A stretch of DNA of 64,000 nucleotides from Variovorax paradoxus (GTDB lineage: Bacteria; Pseudomonadota; Gammaproteobacteria; Burkholderiales; Burkholderiaceae_C), in contig CP063166.1 in NCBI GenBank assembly GCA_016806145.1, forward strand, positions 4,154,001 to 4,218,000, read 5' to 3'. The notes below the pieces were generated by a model. The model had not been told where the DNA came from and ran no database searches. It was given only the letters and a program-made list of their open reading frames with translations. Positions 31,171 through 39,994 of the stretch are shown one piece after another; within the stretch, counting starts at the first letter, position 1, and each line of letters starts with the position of its first letter. The position numbers were made by a program, and so were the translations under genes.

Positions 31171-32478
31171 TCAGTTCTGGCGCAGGTCGCGGCCGCGGGT
31201 TTCGGGCAGGCACAGCGCCACCACCACGACCATCGCATAGGCCACCGCCGCGCAGATGCCGATGGCCGTGCCCAGCGGCAGGTGCATGCGGTCGCTCAGC
31301 ACGCCGACCAGCGCCGGAAAGGTGGCGCCGATGCCGCGCCCGAAGTTGTAGCAAAAGCCTTGCCCGGAGCCGCGCAGCTCGTTGGGGAACAGCTCGGCCA
31401 GGAAGGCGCCCGCGCCGCTGAAGATGCCCGACATGAAGAAGCCGAGCGGAAAGCCCAGCAGCAGCATCAGGCCGTCGGTGATCGGCAGCAGCGTGTAGGC
31501 ATAGACCAGCAGGCCGGCGCCGATGGCGAACAGGATGAAGGCGCGGCGGCGGCCCAGCCGGTCCGACAAATAGGCGCCGCAGAGGTAGCCGACGAAGGCA
31601 CCGACGATGAACATGAACTGGTAGCCGCCCGAGCTCAGCACCGTCAGGTGGCGCTCGTTCTTCAGGAAGGTCGGCAGCCACACGCCGATGGCGTAGTAGC
31701 CGCCCTGCATGCCGGTGAACAGCAGGCTCGCGAGCACCGTGGTGCCGAGCACGCCGGGCTTGAAGATCGCGAGGAAGTTGCCGCTGCGCTCGCCGCGCGC
31801 CACCGCGGCGCGGGTCTGCACGTAGATCTCGGGGTCGCTGATCGAGCGCCGGATGAAGACGATCAGCAGCGCCGGCAGCAGGCCCAGCAGGAACATCACG
31901 CGCCACGAGACCTCGGGCGGCAGGAACGAGAACAGCGCCATCGACACCAGCACCGCCGCGCCCCAGCCCACGGCCCAGCTGCTCTGCACCAGCCCGACCG
32001 CCTTGCCGCGGTAGGCCGGCCGGATCATCTCGGCGATCAGCACCGAGCCCACGGCCCATTCGCCGCCGAAGCCCAGGCCCTGCAGCGTGCGCGCCACCAG
32101 CAGTTGCCCGGGCGTCTGGGCCAGGCCGCAGGCGAAGGTGAAGATCGCGAACACCAGGATCGTGAGCTGCAGGATGCGCACCCGGCCGTAGCGGTCGGCC
32201 AGGATGCCCGCGGCCCAGCCGCCGAGCGCCGAGGCCACCAGGGTCGCGGTGCCGATCAGGCCGACCTCGGTCTTGCTCATGCCCCACAGCGACAGCAGGA
32301 TCGGCGTGACCAGCGGCAGCGTGTAGTAGTCGAAGGCATCGACCGCGTAGCCGCTGAACGAGGCCGCGAGCGTGCGCTTCTCGTTCGGGTTCAGGGTGCG
32401 CAGCCAGTTGGCGTCGCCGGCCTCCGCCGTGCCGTCGACGGGCGTCGGCGCGGTGGCCTCGAGGGTGCTGTTTTTCAT
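31171..32478 (-). CDS. MFS transporter (sialate/lactate:H+ symporter-like)
   Basis: A 435-residue, 12-helix major facilitator protein. [40 protein letters not shown] and [20 protein letters not shown] match the branch containing sialate and lactate proton symporters. ATG 32478 is preceded by GGAGA ten bases upstream. It is the middle gene of hydro-lyase-MFS-oxoprolinase, all on the minus strand, so its likely cargo is 5-oxoproline or a related amino-acid derivative (inference from context). Confidence 0.85.
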   Translation of the reverse strand: MKNSTLEATAPTPVDGTAEAGDANWLRTLNPNEKRTLAASFSGYAVDAFDYYTLPLVTPILLSLWGMSKTEVGLIGTATLVASALGGWAAGILADRYGRVRILQLTILVFAIFTFACGLAQTPGQLLVARTLQGLGFGGEWAVGSVLIAEMIRPAYRGKAVGLVQSSWAVGWGAAVLVSMALFSFLPPEVSWRVMFLLGLLPALLIVFIRRSISDPEIYVQTRAAVARGERSGNFLAIFKPGVLGTTVLASLLFTGMQGGYYAIGVWLPTFLKNERHLTVLSSGGYQFMFIVGAFVGYLCGAYLSDRLGRRRAFILFAIGAGLLVYAYTLLPITDGLMLLLGFPLGFFMSGIFSGAGAFLAELFPNELRGSGQGFCYNFGRGIGATFPALVGVLSDRMHLPLGTAIGICAAVAYAMVVVVALCLPETRGRDLRQN

Positions 32479-32570
32479 GGTGTGTCTTCTCCAGGGTGGG
32501 TCGGGGGCGGGAACGGCGCCGCGCGGTCCCTGCCCAGGGACCGGCGGCGATCGGAACCAGGGGCGGCGCG

Positions 32571-33386
32571 CTACAGCGCGGCGAGCCGGTGGTGCGGCAG
32601 GTCGGTGACCAGCATCGCGCCCGGCGCATGCGTGATCGCCAGCGGCAGCCGCGCGGCCGCGAGCGCGGCCTGGGGCGTCACGCCGCAGGCCCAGAACACC
32701 GGCAGCTCGTCGGGCATCGCCTCGACGGCATCGCCATAGTCGGGGCGGCCGAGGTCGCGGATGCCGATCAGCGCGGGATCGCCGAGGTGCACCGGCGCGC
32801 CGTGCACGGCCGGAAAGCGCGAGGTGATCTGCACCGCGCGGATCGCATCGGCCGCGCGCAGCGGCCGCATCGACACCACCAGCGGCCCGCGGAACGGACC
32901 GGCCGGCACCGTCTGCAGCCCGGTGCGGTACATCGCGACGTTGCGGCCCTGCGCCACGTGGCGCAGCGCGATGCCCTCGGCAAGCAGCGCATGCTCGAAG
33001 GTGAACGAGCAGCCGATGACGAAGCCGACCATGTCGTCGCGCCACAGCGCGCGCACGTCGGTGGGCTCGTCGACCAGTTCGCCCTCGCGCCAGACGCGGT
33101 AGCGCGGCAGGTCGCTGCGCAGGTCGATGTCCTCGCCGAGCGCGGGGAGCGAGGGATCGCCGACCTCGGTCACGCCGAGCAGCGGACAGGGCTTGGGATT
33201 GGCCTGGCAGAAGCGCAGGAAGTCGCCCGCGTACGCCTGCGGCAGGATCACGAGGTTGCCCTGCACGTGGGCGCTGGCCAGGCCGCTGGTGTGGCCGCTC
33301 AGGCGGCCGTCGCGGGCGGCTTGCCGCACGTCGCGTGCGCTGCTCGCGCCGGTGGGCAGGGAGATCGATTCGTCGTTGGCTGGCAT
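32571..33386 (-). CDS. DUF1445 hydro-lyase / D-glutamate cyclase family protein
   Basis: A 271-residue member of the family annotated as putative hydro-lyase; its mitochondrial relative is D-glutamate cyclase, which converts D-glutamate to 5-oxo-D-proline. Characteristic segments are [80 protein letters not shown] and [20 protein letters not shown] with its Cys. Start ATG 33386 gives the family length. The adjacent 5-oxoprolinase makes a glutamate/5-oxoproline interconversion role attractive. Confidence 0.88.
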   Translation of the reverse strand: MPANDESISLPTGASSARDVRQAARDGRLSGHTSGLASAHVQGNLVILPQAYAGDFLRFCQANPKPCPLLGVTEVGDPSLPALGEDIDLRSDLPRYRVWREGELVDEPTDVRALWRDDMVGFVIGCSFTFEHALLAEGIALRHVAQGRNVAMYRTGLQTVPAGPFRGPLVVSMRPLRAADAIRAVQITSRFPAVHGAPVHLGDPALIGIRDLGRPDYGDAVEAMPDELPVFWACGVTPQAALAAARLPLAITHAPGAMLVTDLPHHRLAAL

Positions 33387-33474
33387 GGCGTTGGCGAGCG
33401 GCTGCTTGTCTCTTCGTTGTGGTGGGCGGATTGTGGGAATCCGCGCGCCCGAACGCCAACGCAAAGTTTCTTGC

Positions 33475-34380
33475 TCAGCTCATCGATTTTTTCGATGACC
33501 CAGCGCGGTGCGATCCGTGCACCACGGCGGAACTCACGGCCGGCTCGAGCAGCAGCGAAGAGGGATCGTCGCGATAGCTCGCGTAAATCGGCAAAGGCTC
33601 CAGCGTGCCCTCGCTGGGCAGCACGCGCAGCGGCAGCCGTCGCGCGAGCCCATCGACCACCGCGCGCGGCAGGGTGGCCACGCCGAAGCCCGCCTCCACC
33701 AACTGCGCCATCGCCGAGATCGACGAGATCGCATGCACGCGCGGCGCCACGCCGCCGGCCTTGCGGAAAAACTCGAGCAGCGCCACGTGCGGCTGCGAGC
33801 CGCGCTGGAAGGTCAGCAGGTCGAGCGACAGCAGGTCGGCGATGCGGTAGCGCCGCCGTGGGTGCAGCTCGCGGTGGCCGACGAAGCACATGGCCATCGG
33901 CGGCACCGCGCGCGTGCGCACGCCGTCGCCCACCGCGGGCAGCGCGGCGAACACCAGGTCCTGCTTGCCGCGCTGCAGCTGGTCGACCAGCACGGGCGTG
34001 GTTTCGACCGTGAGCTCGAGCTCGAAGTCCGGGTAGGTGGCCCGCATGTGCTGGAGCCAGCCGGTGAGCCAGCTGTGCACCACCGACTCGATCGCGCCCA
34101 CGCGCAGCACCGTCTCGCGCACCGCGCCCGAACCCATCTCGGCCTTGATGTGCATCTGCATCTCGAGCAGCTTCTGCGCGAAGGCATGGAAGCGCTGGCC
34201 CGCCACCGTGAGGCGGAACTGCTTGTCGCGGCGGTCGAGCAGCAAGGTGCCGAGCTCGCGCTCGAGCGCGGCGATGCGGCTGGACAGCGCGGACTGCGTG
34301 AGGTGCAGCTTCTCGGCGGCGCGCGTCACGCTCTTGAGGGCCACGGCCCAGTGGAAGGCTTCCACGAATCGGAGGTTCAT
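33475..34380 (-). CDS. LysR-family regulator of the oxoproline-type operon
   Basis: A 301-residue LysR protein: [20 protein letters not shown] and [20 protein letters not shown] form the DNA-binding domain, followed by an effector domain with [20 protein letters not shown]. It lies 88 bp upstream of the DUF1445 gene in the same direction and is divergent from denD (85-bp gap), so it could control either side. Near its 3' end ATCGA-TTTTT-TCGAT is a small AT-rich palindrome. The effector is unknown. Confidence 0.9.
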   Translation of the reverse strand: MNLRFVEAFHWAVALKSVTRAAEKLHLTQSALSSRIAALERELGTLLLDRRDKQFRLTVAGQRFHAFAQKLLEMQMHIKAEMGSGAVRETVLRVGAIESVVHSWLTGWLQHMRATYPDFELELTVETTPVLVDQLQRGKQDLVFAALPAVGDGVRTRAVPPMAMCFVGHRELHPRRRYRIADLLSLDLLTFQRGSQPHVALLEFFRKAGGVAPRVHAISSISAMAQLVEAGFGVATLPRAVVDGLARRLPLRVLPSEGTLEPLPIYASYRDDPSSLLLEPAVSSAVVHGSHRAGSSKKSMS

Positions 34381-34465
34381 CGTTCGGCTCGGCTGACTGG
34401 CGAAGGCGTGAGTGTCGCGCCGGTCGCGCTTATCCTCGAACCCTCGACAGGAGACAAGGACCGAC

Positions 34466-35485
34466 ATGCAGATCGTCATCACCGGCGGCGCCGGCTTTCT
34501 GGGCGCCCGCCTCGCCCGCACGCTGCTCGCGCAGGGCAGTCTTTCGCTCGCGGGCGCGGCCCCCGCCCCCATCGCCAGGATCACCCTGGTCGACCGCGCG
34601 CCGCCGCCGGCCGACCTCGCTGCCGACCCGCGTGTCGCCTTCGTGACTGGCGACCTCAACGACCAGCTCGGCGCCGAAGCCGACGCCACGCCCTGGCGCG
34701 AGGCCGAGGCCGTGTTCCACCTCGCGGCCGCGGTCAGCGGCGAGTGCGAGGCCGACTTCGACCTCGGCATGCGCAGCAACTTCGCCGCCACCCACGCCCT
34801 GCTCAAGCGCCTGCGCGCGCTCGGCACGCGGCCGGTGCTGGTGTTCTCGAGCTCGCTCGCGGTGTTCGGCGACTCGCCCGAGCAGCCGCTGCCGCCGGTG
34901 ATCGACGACCACACGCTGCCCACGCCGCAGACCAGCTACGGGATCCAGAAGTTCATCGGCGAGCAGCTGGTGGCCGACTTCACGCGCAAGGGCTTCATCC
35001 GCGGGCGCAGCGTGCGGCTGATGACGGTGAGCGTGCGCCCGGGCAAGCCCAACGGCGCGGCCTCGGGCTTCTTCAGCGGCATGATCCGCGAGCCCCTGGC
35101 CGGGCTGCGCGCGGCCTGCCCGGTGCCCGACGAGACGCCGGTGGCCGTCGCCTCGCCGGCGCGCACCATCGAGGGGCTGATCCGCGCGGCCGAGGCGAGC
35201 GAGGCCGAATGGGGCCCGCGCACGGCCGTGAACCTGCCTTCGCTGTCCACGACCGTCGGCGAGATGGCCGCGGCCCTCGAACGCGTGGCCGGCCCGGCCG
35301 CGACCGCGCTGCTCGACCGCACGCCCGAGCCGACGATCCGGCGCATCGTGAAGTCCTGGCCCGGCCGCTTCGACACGCCGCGCGCCCGCGCGCTCGGCCT
35401 GGGGTCGGACGACAGCTTCGACGCGGTGATCCGCGAGTACGTCCGTGAAAATCCCGACGCTGTGGTGCTTCCGATTGCGGCATAG
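34466..35485 (+). CDS. denD: D-erythronate dehydrogenase
   Basis: A 339-residue extended SDR/epimerase-fold enzyme. The N-terminus MQIVITGGAGFLGARLARTL binds NAD. The catalytic set is FSSSLAVFGDSP with SYGIQKFIGEQL (Tyr-x3-Lys). IRGRSVRLMTVSVRPGKPN and GMIREPLAG are characteristic of DenD, which oxidises D-erythronate at C2 as the first step of its catabolism. AAGGA precedes ATG 34466. It is followed by a three-gene TRAP transporter, but no DenK/OtnK kinase or OtnC/OtnI homologue is present, so the rest of the pathway, if any, is elsewhere. Confidence 0.87.
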   Translation: MQIVITGGAGFLGARLARTLLAQGSLSLAGAAPAPIARITLVDRAPPPADLAADPRVAFVTGDLNDQLGAEADATPWREAEAVFHLAAAVSGECEADFDLGMRSNFAATHALLKRLRALGTRPVLVFSSSLAVFGDSPEQPLPPVIDDHTLPTPQTSYGIQKFIGEQLVADFTRKGFIRGRSVRLMTVSVRPGKPNGAASGFFSGMIREPLAGLRAACPVPDETPVAVASPARTIEGLIRAAEASEAEWGPRTAVNLPSLSTTVGEMAAALERVAGPAATALLDRTPEPTIRRIVKSWPGRFDTPRARALGLGSDDSFDAVIREYVRENPDAVVLPIAA

Positions 35486-35529
35486 TCCGGGGCGCCTGAC
35501 GCAATCCTGACCAATCCCCCGGAGACACC

Positions 35530-36504
35530 ATGAAACTCGGCCACATCGCCGCCGCCTGCCTTTCGCTCGCCCTGGGCACCAGCGCCCTCGCGCAGCAACC
35601 CACCGTCCTGAAGATCGGCTACGCGACCTCGAAGGAGTCGCACTACGGCGTCGGCTCGACCGTGTTCTGCGACGAGGTCGAGAAGGGCACGCAAGGCCGC
35701 TTCAAGTGCCAGCACTTCGCCAACTCGGCGCTGGGCGGCGAGCGCGAGCAGATCGAGGCGATCCAGCTCGGCACGCAGGACCTGGTGAACACCTCGACCG
35801 GCCCGGTCGGCAACTTCGTGCCCGAGGTCAAGATCGTCGACATCCCGTTCCTGTTCCGCGACTACGCCCATGCGCGCAAGGTCATGGACGGCCCGATCGG
35901 CCAGGACATCCTGACCAAGTTCCCGAGCAAGGGCATCGTCGCGCTGGCCTGGACCGAGAACGGCTTCCGCCACATGACGAACAGCAAGCGCGACATCGTC
36001 AAGCCCGCCGACGCCGCCGGCCTGAAGATGCGCACGATGGAGAACAAGGTGCACATGGACGGCTACCGCACCTTCGGCATCCTGCCCACGCCGATGGCCT
36101 TCCCCGAGCTGTTCGGCGCGCTGCAGCAAGGCACGGTCGACGGCCAGGAGAACCCGATCCCCGTGATCCTGGCCTCGAAGTTCTCGCAGGTGCAGAAGCA
36201 CCTGTCGCTGACCGGCCACGTCTACTCGCCCGCCCTGCTGCTGCTGTCGCCCAAGGTCTGGAACAAGCTCTCGGACGGCGACAAGAAGGTGTTCGTCGAG
36301 GCCGCGAAGAAGGCCGCCATCGCCCAGCGCAAGAAGGTCAACGACGACGAGAACAACGGCATCGCCCAGCTCGAGAAGGACGGCATGAAGGTCACGCGCA
36401 CGGTCGACGGCGCCGCCTTCCGCGAGGCGCTCAAGCCCGCCTACGCGAGCTACGCCAAGGAATTCGGCGCGGACAACATCAAGAAGATCACGGACGTCCA
36501 GTAA
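35530..36504 (+). CDS. dctP: TRAP transporter substrate-binding protein
   Basis: A 324-residue periplasmic protein with signal peptide MKLGHIAAACLSLALGTSALA. Typical DctP features are FANSALGGEREQIEAIQLGT, VGNFVPEVKIVDIPFLFRDY, LKMRTMENKVHMDGYRTFGI (with the substrate-carboxylate-binding Arg) and ELFGALQQGTVDGQENPIPV. It should capture a sugar acid or other organic acid for the DctQM permease that follows. With denD upstream, an erythronate-like acid is a reasonable guess. A strong hairpin separates it from dctQ. Confidence 0.92.
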   Translation: MKLGHIAAACLSLALGTSALAQQPTVLKIGYATSKESHYGVGSTVFCDEVEKGTQGRFKCQHFANSALGGEREQIEAIQLGTQDLVNTSTGPVGNFVPEVKIVDIPFLFRDYAHARKVMDGPIGQDILTKFPSKGIVALAWTENGFRHMTNSKRDIVKPADAAGLKMRTMENKVHMDGYRTFGILPTPMAFPELFGALQQGTVDGQENPIPVILASKFSQVQKHLSLTGHVYSPALLLLSPKVWNKLSDGDKKVFVEAAKKAAIAQRKKVNDDENNGIAQLEKDGMKVTRTVDGAAFREALKPAYASYAKEFGADNIKKITDVQ

Positions 36505-36542
36505 CAGGCGGCGCCGCGCGGCGCCCCCGACGTCCGAAGAAC

Positions 36543-36571
36543 GCGCCCGGCCCCGCCGGGCGCTTCGTTTT
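36543..36571 (+). terminator. Hairpin between dctP and dctQ (partial terminator)
   Basis: GCGCCCGGC (36543-36551), loop CCC, GCCGGGCGC (36555-36563), then TTCGTTTT. A strong stem with a short, interrupted T run, 38 bp after dctP and 24 bp before dctQ. This placement would lower dctQM expression relative to the binding protein and protect the dctP mRNA 3' end. Confidence 0.7.
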
Positions 36572-36595
36572 GAGACAGAACCGAGAACAACACAC

Positions 36596-37108
36596 GTGCA
36601 AGCCTTCGAGCGCTATTTCCTCGCCGCCAACCGCTGGGCGCTGATCCTCCTCTTGGCCGCGATGTCGGTCATCATCTTCACCAACGTCGTGCTGCGCTAC
36701 ACCACCAGCCAGTCGATCGAGTGGGCCGAGGAGGTGTCGCGCCACATGATGATCTGGCTGACCTTCATCGGCGCCGGCCCGGTGCTGCGCTACGGCGGGC
36801 ACATCGCGGTCGAGAACCTGCAGGACGCGCTGCCGCGCCAGGCCGCGATCGCGCTGCGCATCGTGGTCGCCTCGCTGCTGTTCGCCTTCTTCGGCTTCAT
36901 GGTCTGGTACGGCTGGCTCTACATGGAACGCACCATGTTCCAGCTCACCGCGGTGACGCAGATCCCCTTCGCCTACATCTACAGCGCGATGCTGATCGGC
37001 GGCGTGCTCTTGATCGTGCACTGGCTGCTGGTGGTGCGCGGCTACGTGATGAACCGCGAGTTCGCGTCCGACGCGCACTTCGACGCCAACGCCTCGGCGT
37101 CGCTGTAA
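36596..37108 (+). CDS. dctQ: TRAP transporter small permease
   Basis: A 170-residue inner-membrane protein with four helices (WALILLLAAMSVIIFTNVVL first), the small DctQ subunit. YTTSQSIEWAEEVSRHMMIW and LTFIGAGPVLRYGGHIAVEN are hallmark positions. The start appears to be GTG 36596 with a weak upstream site; no better start exists in frame before helix 1. It ends 11 bases before dctM. Confidence 0.9.
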   Translation: MQAFERYFLAANRWALILLLAAMSVIIFTNVVLRYTTSQSIEWAEEVSRHMMIWLTFIGAGPVLRYGGHIAVENLQDALPRQAAIALRIVVASLLFAFFGFMVWYGWLYMERTMFQLTAVTQIPFAYIYSAMLIGGVLLIVHWLLVVRGYVMNREFASDAHFDANASASL

Positions 37109-37119
37109 GGAGAACGACC

Positions 37120-38412
37120 ATGGATGCCAGCGTCGTTCTGATCGTCTCCGCCTGCGTGTTCCTCGCGATCGGCGTGCCCGTGGCCTTCGCGCTCGGGCTG
37201 TCCACCGCCACCACGCTGATCCTCGCCGAGAGCTATCCACTGATGGTGCTGCTGAAGGAAACCTTCACCGGCATCGACAGCTTCCCGCTGATGGCGGTGC
37301 CCTTCTTCATCCTCGCGGCCGAGCTCATGAGCGGCGGCTCGCTGACCGAGGTGCTGCTGCGCTTCGCGGGCCAGTTCGTGGGCCACCGCCGCGGCGGCCT
37401 GGGCTACACCAACGTGGTCTCGCTGACCTTCTTCTCGGGCATCTCGGGCTCGGCGCTGGCCGACGCCGCGGGCCCGGGCTCGATGCTGATCAAGATGATG
37501 GACAAGGCCGGCTACGACCGCTCCTACGCGGCGGCGCTCACGGCCTCGACCGCGATCGTGGGGCCGATCATCCCGCCCTCGATCATCATGATCATCTATG
37601 CGCTGCAGGACGAGAGCGTGTCGGTAGGCACCCTGTTCGCGGCCGGCATCCTGCCGGGCATCCTGATCGCGGTGGCGATGTGCCTGGTCAACTACCACGT
37701 CTCGAAGAAGCGCAACTACAAGGGCGACGGCCAGACCCCGCCGCTGCGCGAGATCCTGGTCACGACCTGGAAGGCGATCCCCGCGATCCTGCTGCCGGTG
37801 GTGATCCTCGGCGGCATGCGCGCGGGCTGGTTCACGCCCACCGAGGCCTCGGTGGTGGCGGTGTTCTACGCGCTGGTGTGCGGCAAGTTCGTCTACCGCA
37901 CGCTCGAGTGGAAGATGCTGCCCGACATCCTCTCGCGCTCGGCACTGCTGTCGGCCTCGGTGCTGATCATCATCGGTCTGTCGGCCTCCTTCGCCTGGGT
38001 GCTGACCATCGAGGGCATCCCGCAGCAGATGGCCGAATGGCTGATCGGCATGAACCTCTCGCCGTGGATGTTCCTGGTCATCGTCAACGTGTTCCTGCTG
38101 CTGTTCGGCATCTTCATCGAGCCGCTGCCGGGCGTGATGGTGCTGGCGCCGATCCTCGCGCCGGTGGCGATCAAGCTCGGCGTCGATCCGGTGCACTTCG
38201 CGATGATCGTGATCTTCAACCTCACGCTGGGCATGATCACGCCGCCCGTGGGCGGGCTGCTGTTCGTGACCTGCAATGTGTCGAAGGTGCCGATGTCGGC
38301 GCTGGTGCGCGAGCTCGTGCCCTTCCTCTGGGCCCATGGCGCGGTGCTGCTGATCCTGACCTTCGTGCCCGCGCTCAGCACCTGGCTGCCGCACGTGCTC
38401 GGCTTCAAGTAG
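37120..38412 (+). CDS. dctM: TRAP transporter large permease
   Basis: A 430-residue, roughly 12-helix permease that drives uptake with a sodium or proton gradient. Landmarks: SFPLMAVPFFILAAELMSGG, NVVSLTFFSGISGSALADAA, TASTAIVGPIIPPSIIMIIY and GMITPPVGGLLFVTCNVSKV. AAGGAGAACGACC precedes ATG 37120. It completes the dctPQM set; a small Imm22-like gene follows 15 bp later. Confidence 0.95.
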   Translation: MDASVVLIVSACVFLAIGVPVAFALGLSTATTLILAESYPLMVLLKETFTGIDSFPLMAVPFFILAAELMSGGSLTEVLLRFAGQFVGHRRGGLGYTNVVSLTFFSGISGSALADAAGPGSMLIKMMDKAGYDRSYAAALTASTAIVGPIIPPSIIMIIYALQDESVSVGTLFAAGILPGILIAVAMCLVNYHVSKKRNYKGDGQTPPLREILVTTWKAIPAILLPVVILGGMRAGWFTPTEASVVAVFYALVCGKFVYRTLEWKMLPDILSRSALLSASVLIIIGLSASFAWVLTIEGIPQQMAEWLIGMNLSPWMFLVIVNVFLLLFGIFIEPLPGVMVLAPILAPVAIKLGVDPVHFAMIVIFNLTLGMITPPVGGLLFVTCNVSKVPMSALVRELVPFLWAHGAVLLILTFVPALSTWLPHVLGFK

Positions 38413-38427
38413 CGGGGCACGGCCTGC

Positions 38428-39024
38428 ATGCCCGCTCGAAAGAAGCATGACGAGGCGTACATCCGCGCGCTGGTCGACGAAGCGCTGAACCGCACGCCGA
38501 CCGGCGGCTTCCCCGCCCTGGAGAAACGCGAGGGCCTCAAGTCCGGCACGCTGTTCGACTGGGTGGCGACGTACGGTCCGCCCCGGCCGGAGCGCCCCTT
38601 CGAGTCGCTGCACTTCTGGATCGGCAACGCCACGCAGGGCGAGGAGGCGTTCATGCGCTATTTCGACCACGCCGGGAACTACTGGGATCTCGAGGTGGAA
38701 GACATCGAGGCGGCGCCCGGCGACGTGACCGGCTGCGGCTTCTGCATCGATGCCGGCATGAAGTTCCTCTACGACGAGGACCTGCTGCAGGTCATCTGGT
38801 TTCCCGAGCCCGTGCCGGTGCGCCGGATCATCGACGAGAGCACGATCGAGTCGGGCGCCGCGACCGAGCGGGTCGCGCTGGCCTGCGCCGATCGCGGCAT
38901 CGTGACCGCCAACGCGGGCTTCGTCTACGCCGATCCCACCTGGCCGATCGACGATGCGGGCAAGACCTACAACGGCCTGCCCTACATCGGCCGCTTTCGC
39001 TCGAAGGAACGCCGCCGCTCCTGA
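38428..39024 (+). CDS. Imm22-like protein
   Basis: A 198-residue soluble protein. The central part HFWIGNATQGEEAFMRYFDH, GFCIDAGMKFLYDEDLLQVI and later ANAGFVYADP follow the pattern of the immunity protein 22 family, known from polymorphic-toxin loci. An N-terminal 55-residue extension (EAYIRALVDEALNRTPTGGF, PALEKREGLKSGTLFDWVAT) is basic and helical and is not part of that domain as I know it. No toxin, Rhs or CDI gene is nearby. It sits 15 bp after dctM with a poor ribosome site, so it may be cotranscribed by accident of position. The family call is from memory of the motif pattern. Confidence 0.55.
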   Translation: MPARKKHDEAYIRALVDEALNRTPTGGFPALEKREGLKSGTLFDWVATYGPPRPERPFESLHFWIGNATQGEEAFMRYFDHAGNYWDLEVEDIEAAPGDVTGCGFCIDAGMKFLYDEDLLQVIWFPEPVPVRRIIDESTIESGAATERVALACADRGIVTANAGFVYADPTWPIDDAGKTYNGLPYIGRFRSKERRRS

Positions 39025-39057
39025 ATCCCGGACCCCGGCCTTCTGCCGGCGCGGATG

Positions 39058-39855
39058 CTAGGCCTCGCGCTGCAGGTACTGGCTCGGCGGCATGCCCAGC
39101 GTGCGGCGGAACATCGCGGCATAGGCGCTCGGGCTCTCGTAGCCGTGCGAGAGCGCCAGCTCGAGGATCGAGGCGCCGGCCGCCAGCCGCGGCAGGCTCA
39201 GCAGCAGCCGCGCCTGCCGGCACCAGGCGCCGAAGCTCATGCCGGTCTCGCGCTGGAACAGGCGCGCCAGCGTGCGCGCGTTCATGTGCAGCCGCTTCGC
39301 CCAGGCCTCGAGCGAGGCCGGCAGCGCGGGATCGCGCACCAGCTCCTCGCACAGCGCCGCCAGGCGCGCATGGCGCGGCATCGGCACATGCAGCGAGAGC
39401 GCGGGAGCGCGCTCGATCTCGTCGAGGATCAGCTCCATCACGCGTTCGTCGCGCCCGCCCCGCGCATAGTCCAGCGGCAGCGCGATCGCGCTCACGATGA
39501 GCTCGCGCAGCAGCGCATCGACCGGGATCACGCGGCAGTCGGCGCCCAGGCCGGCGCGGGTGCCGGGCTCGACGAAGACGGTGCGCATGCGCACGTCGCC
39601 CGCCATGCGGATGCCGTGGACCATGCCGGGCGGCACCCAGGCACCGCGCCCCGGCGGCACCACCCAGCTGCCGGCCTCGGCGCGCACGATCATCACGCCC
39701 GAGATCGCATGGATCAGCTGGCCGCGCCGGTGGCTGTGCGGCGGTATCTCCGAATCGCCCACCGCATCGGTGGCCAGCACCGCGACGGCGCGCGGCGTCG
39801 ACTCGCCGTGCGTGGGGCGCAGGTCGAATTCGATGGGCGGCTGCAGCTTGTCCAT
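39058..39855 (-). CDS. AraC-family regulator with N-terminal cupin
   Basis: A 265-residue regulator. The N-terminal cupin includes IPPHSHRRGQLIHAISGVMI and WVVPPGRGAWVPPGMVHGIR. The C-terminal AraC domain has two helix-turn-helix units, ASLEAWAKRLHMNARTLARL and LELALSHGYESPSAYAAMFR. MDKLQPP at 39855 was taken as the start, with AAGGATCGTCGAG upstream. It is divergent from an MFS gene 139 bp away, and the gap holds two GCATGGC direct repeats (39896 and 39909) that could be its sites. This subgroup usually controls the adjacent efflux gene. Confidence 0.88.
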   Translation of the reverse strand: MDKLQPPIEFDLRPTHGESTPRAVAVLATDAVGDSEIPPHSHRRGQLIHAISGVMIVRAEAGSWVVPPGRGAWVPPGMVHGIRMAGDVRMRTVFVEPGTRAGLGADCRVIPVDALLRELIVSAIALPLDYARGGRDERVMELILDEIERAPALSLHVPMPRHARLAALCEELVRDPALPASLEAWAKRLHMNARTLARLFQRETGMSFGAWCRQARLLLSLPRLAAGASILELALSHGYESPSAYAAMFRRTLGMPPSQYLQREA

Positions 39856-39994
39856 TTCTCGACGATCCTTGTTCTTTCGTAGCGAGATCATCTTCGCATG
39901 GCTTCCTAGCATGGCCCGGCCTCGACACGAGGTTTCACAGAAAGGGCTATCGCATGCAATCCAATCCGCCGCCGGCCACCCCGGGAGGCCGCCG

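Noticed and set aside
31127..32629. N-terminal extension of the 5-oxoprolinase frame by about 500 codons
   Set aside because: Overlaps the MFS transporter in another frame and lacks conserved sequence; the family start is at 31126.
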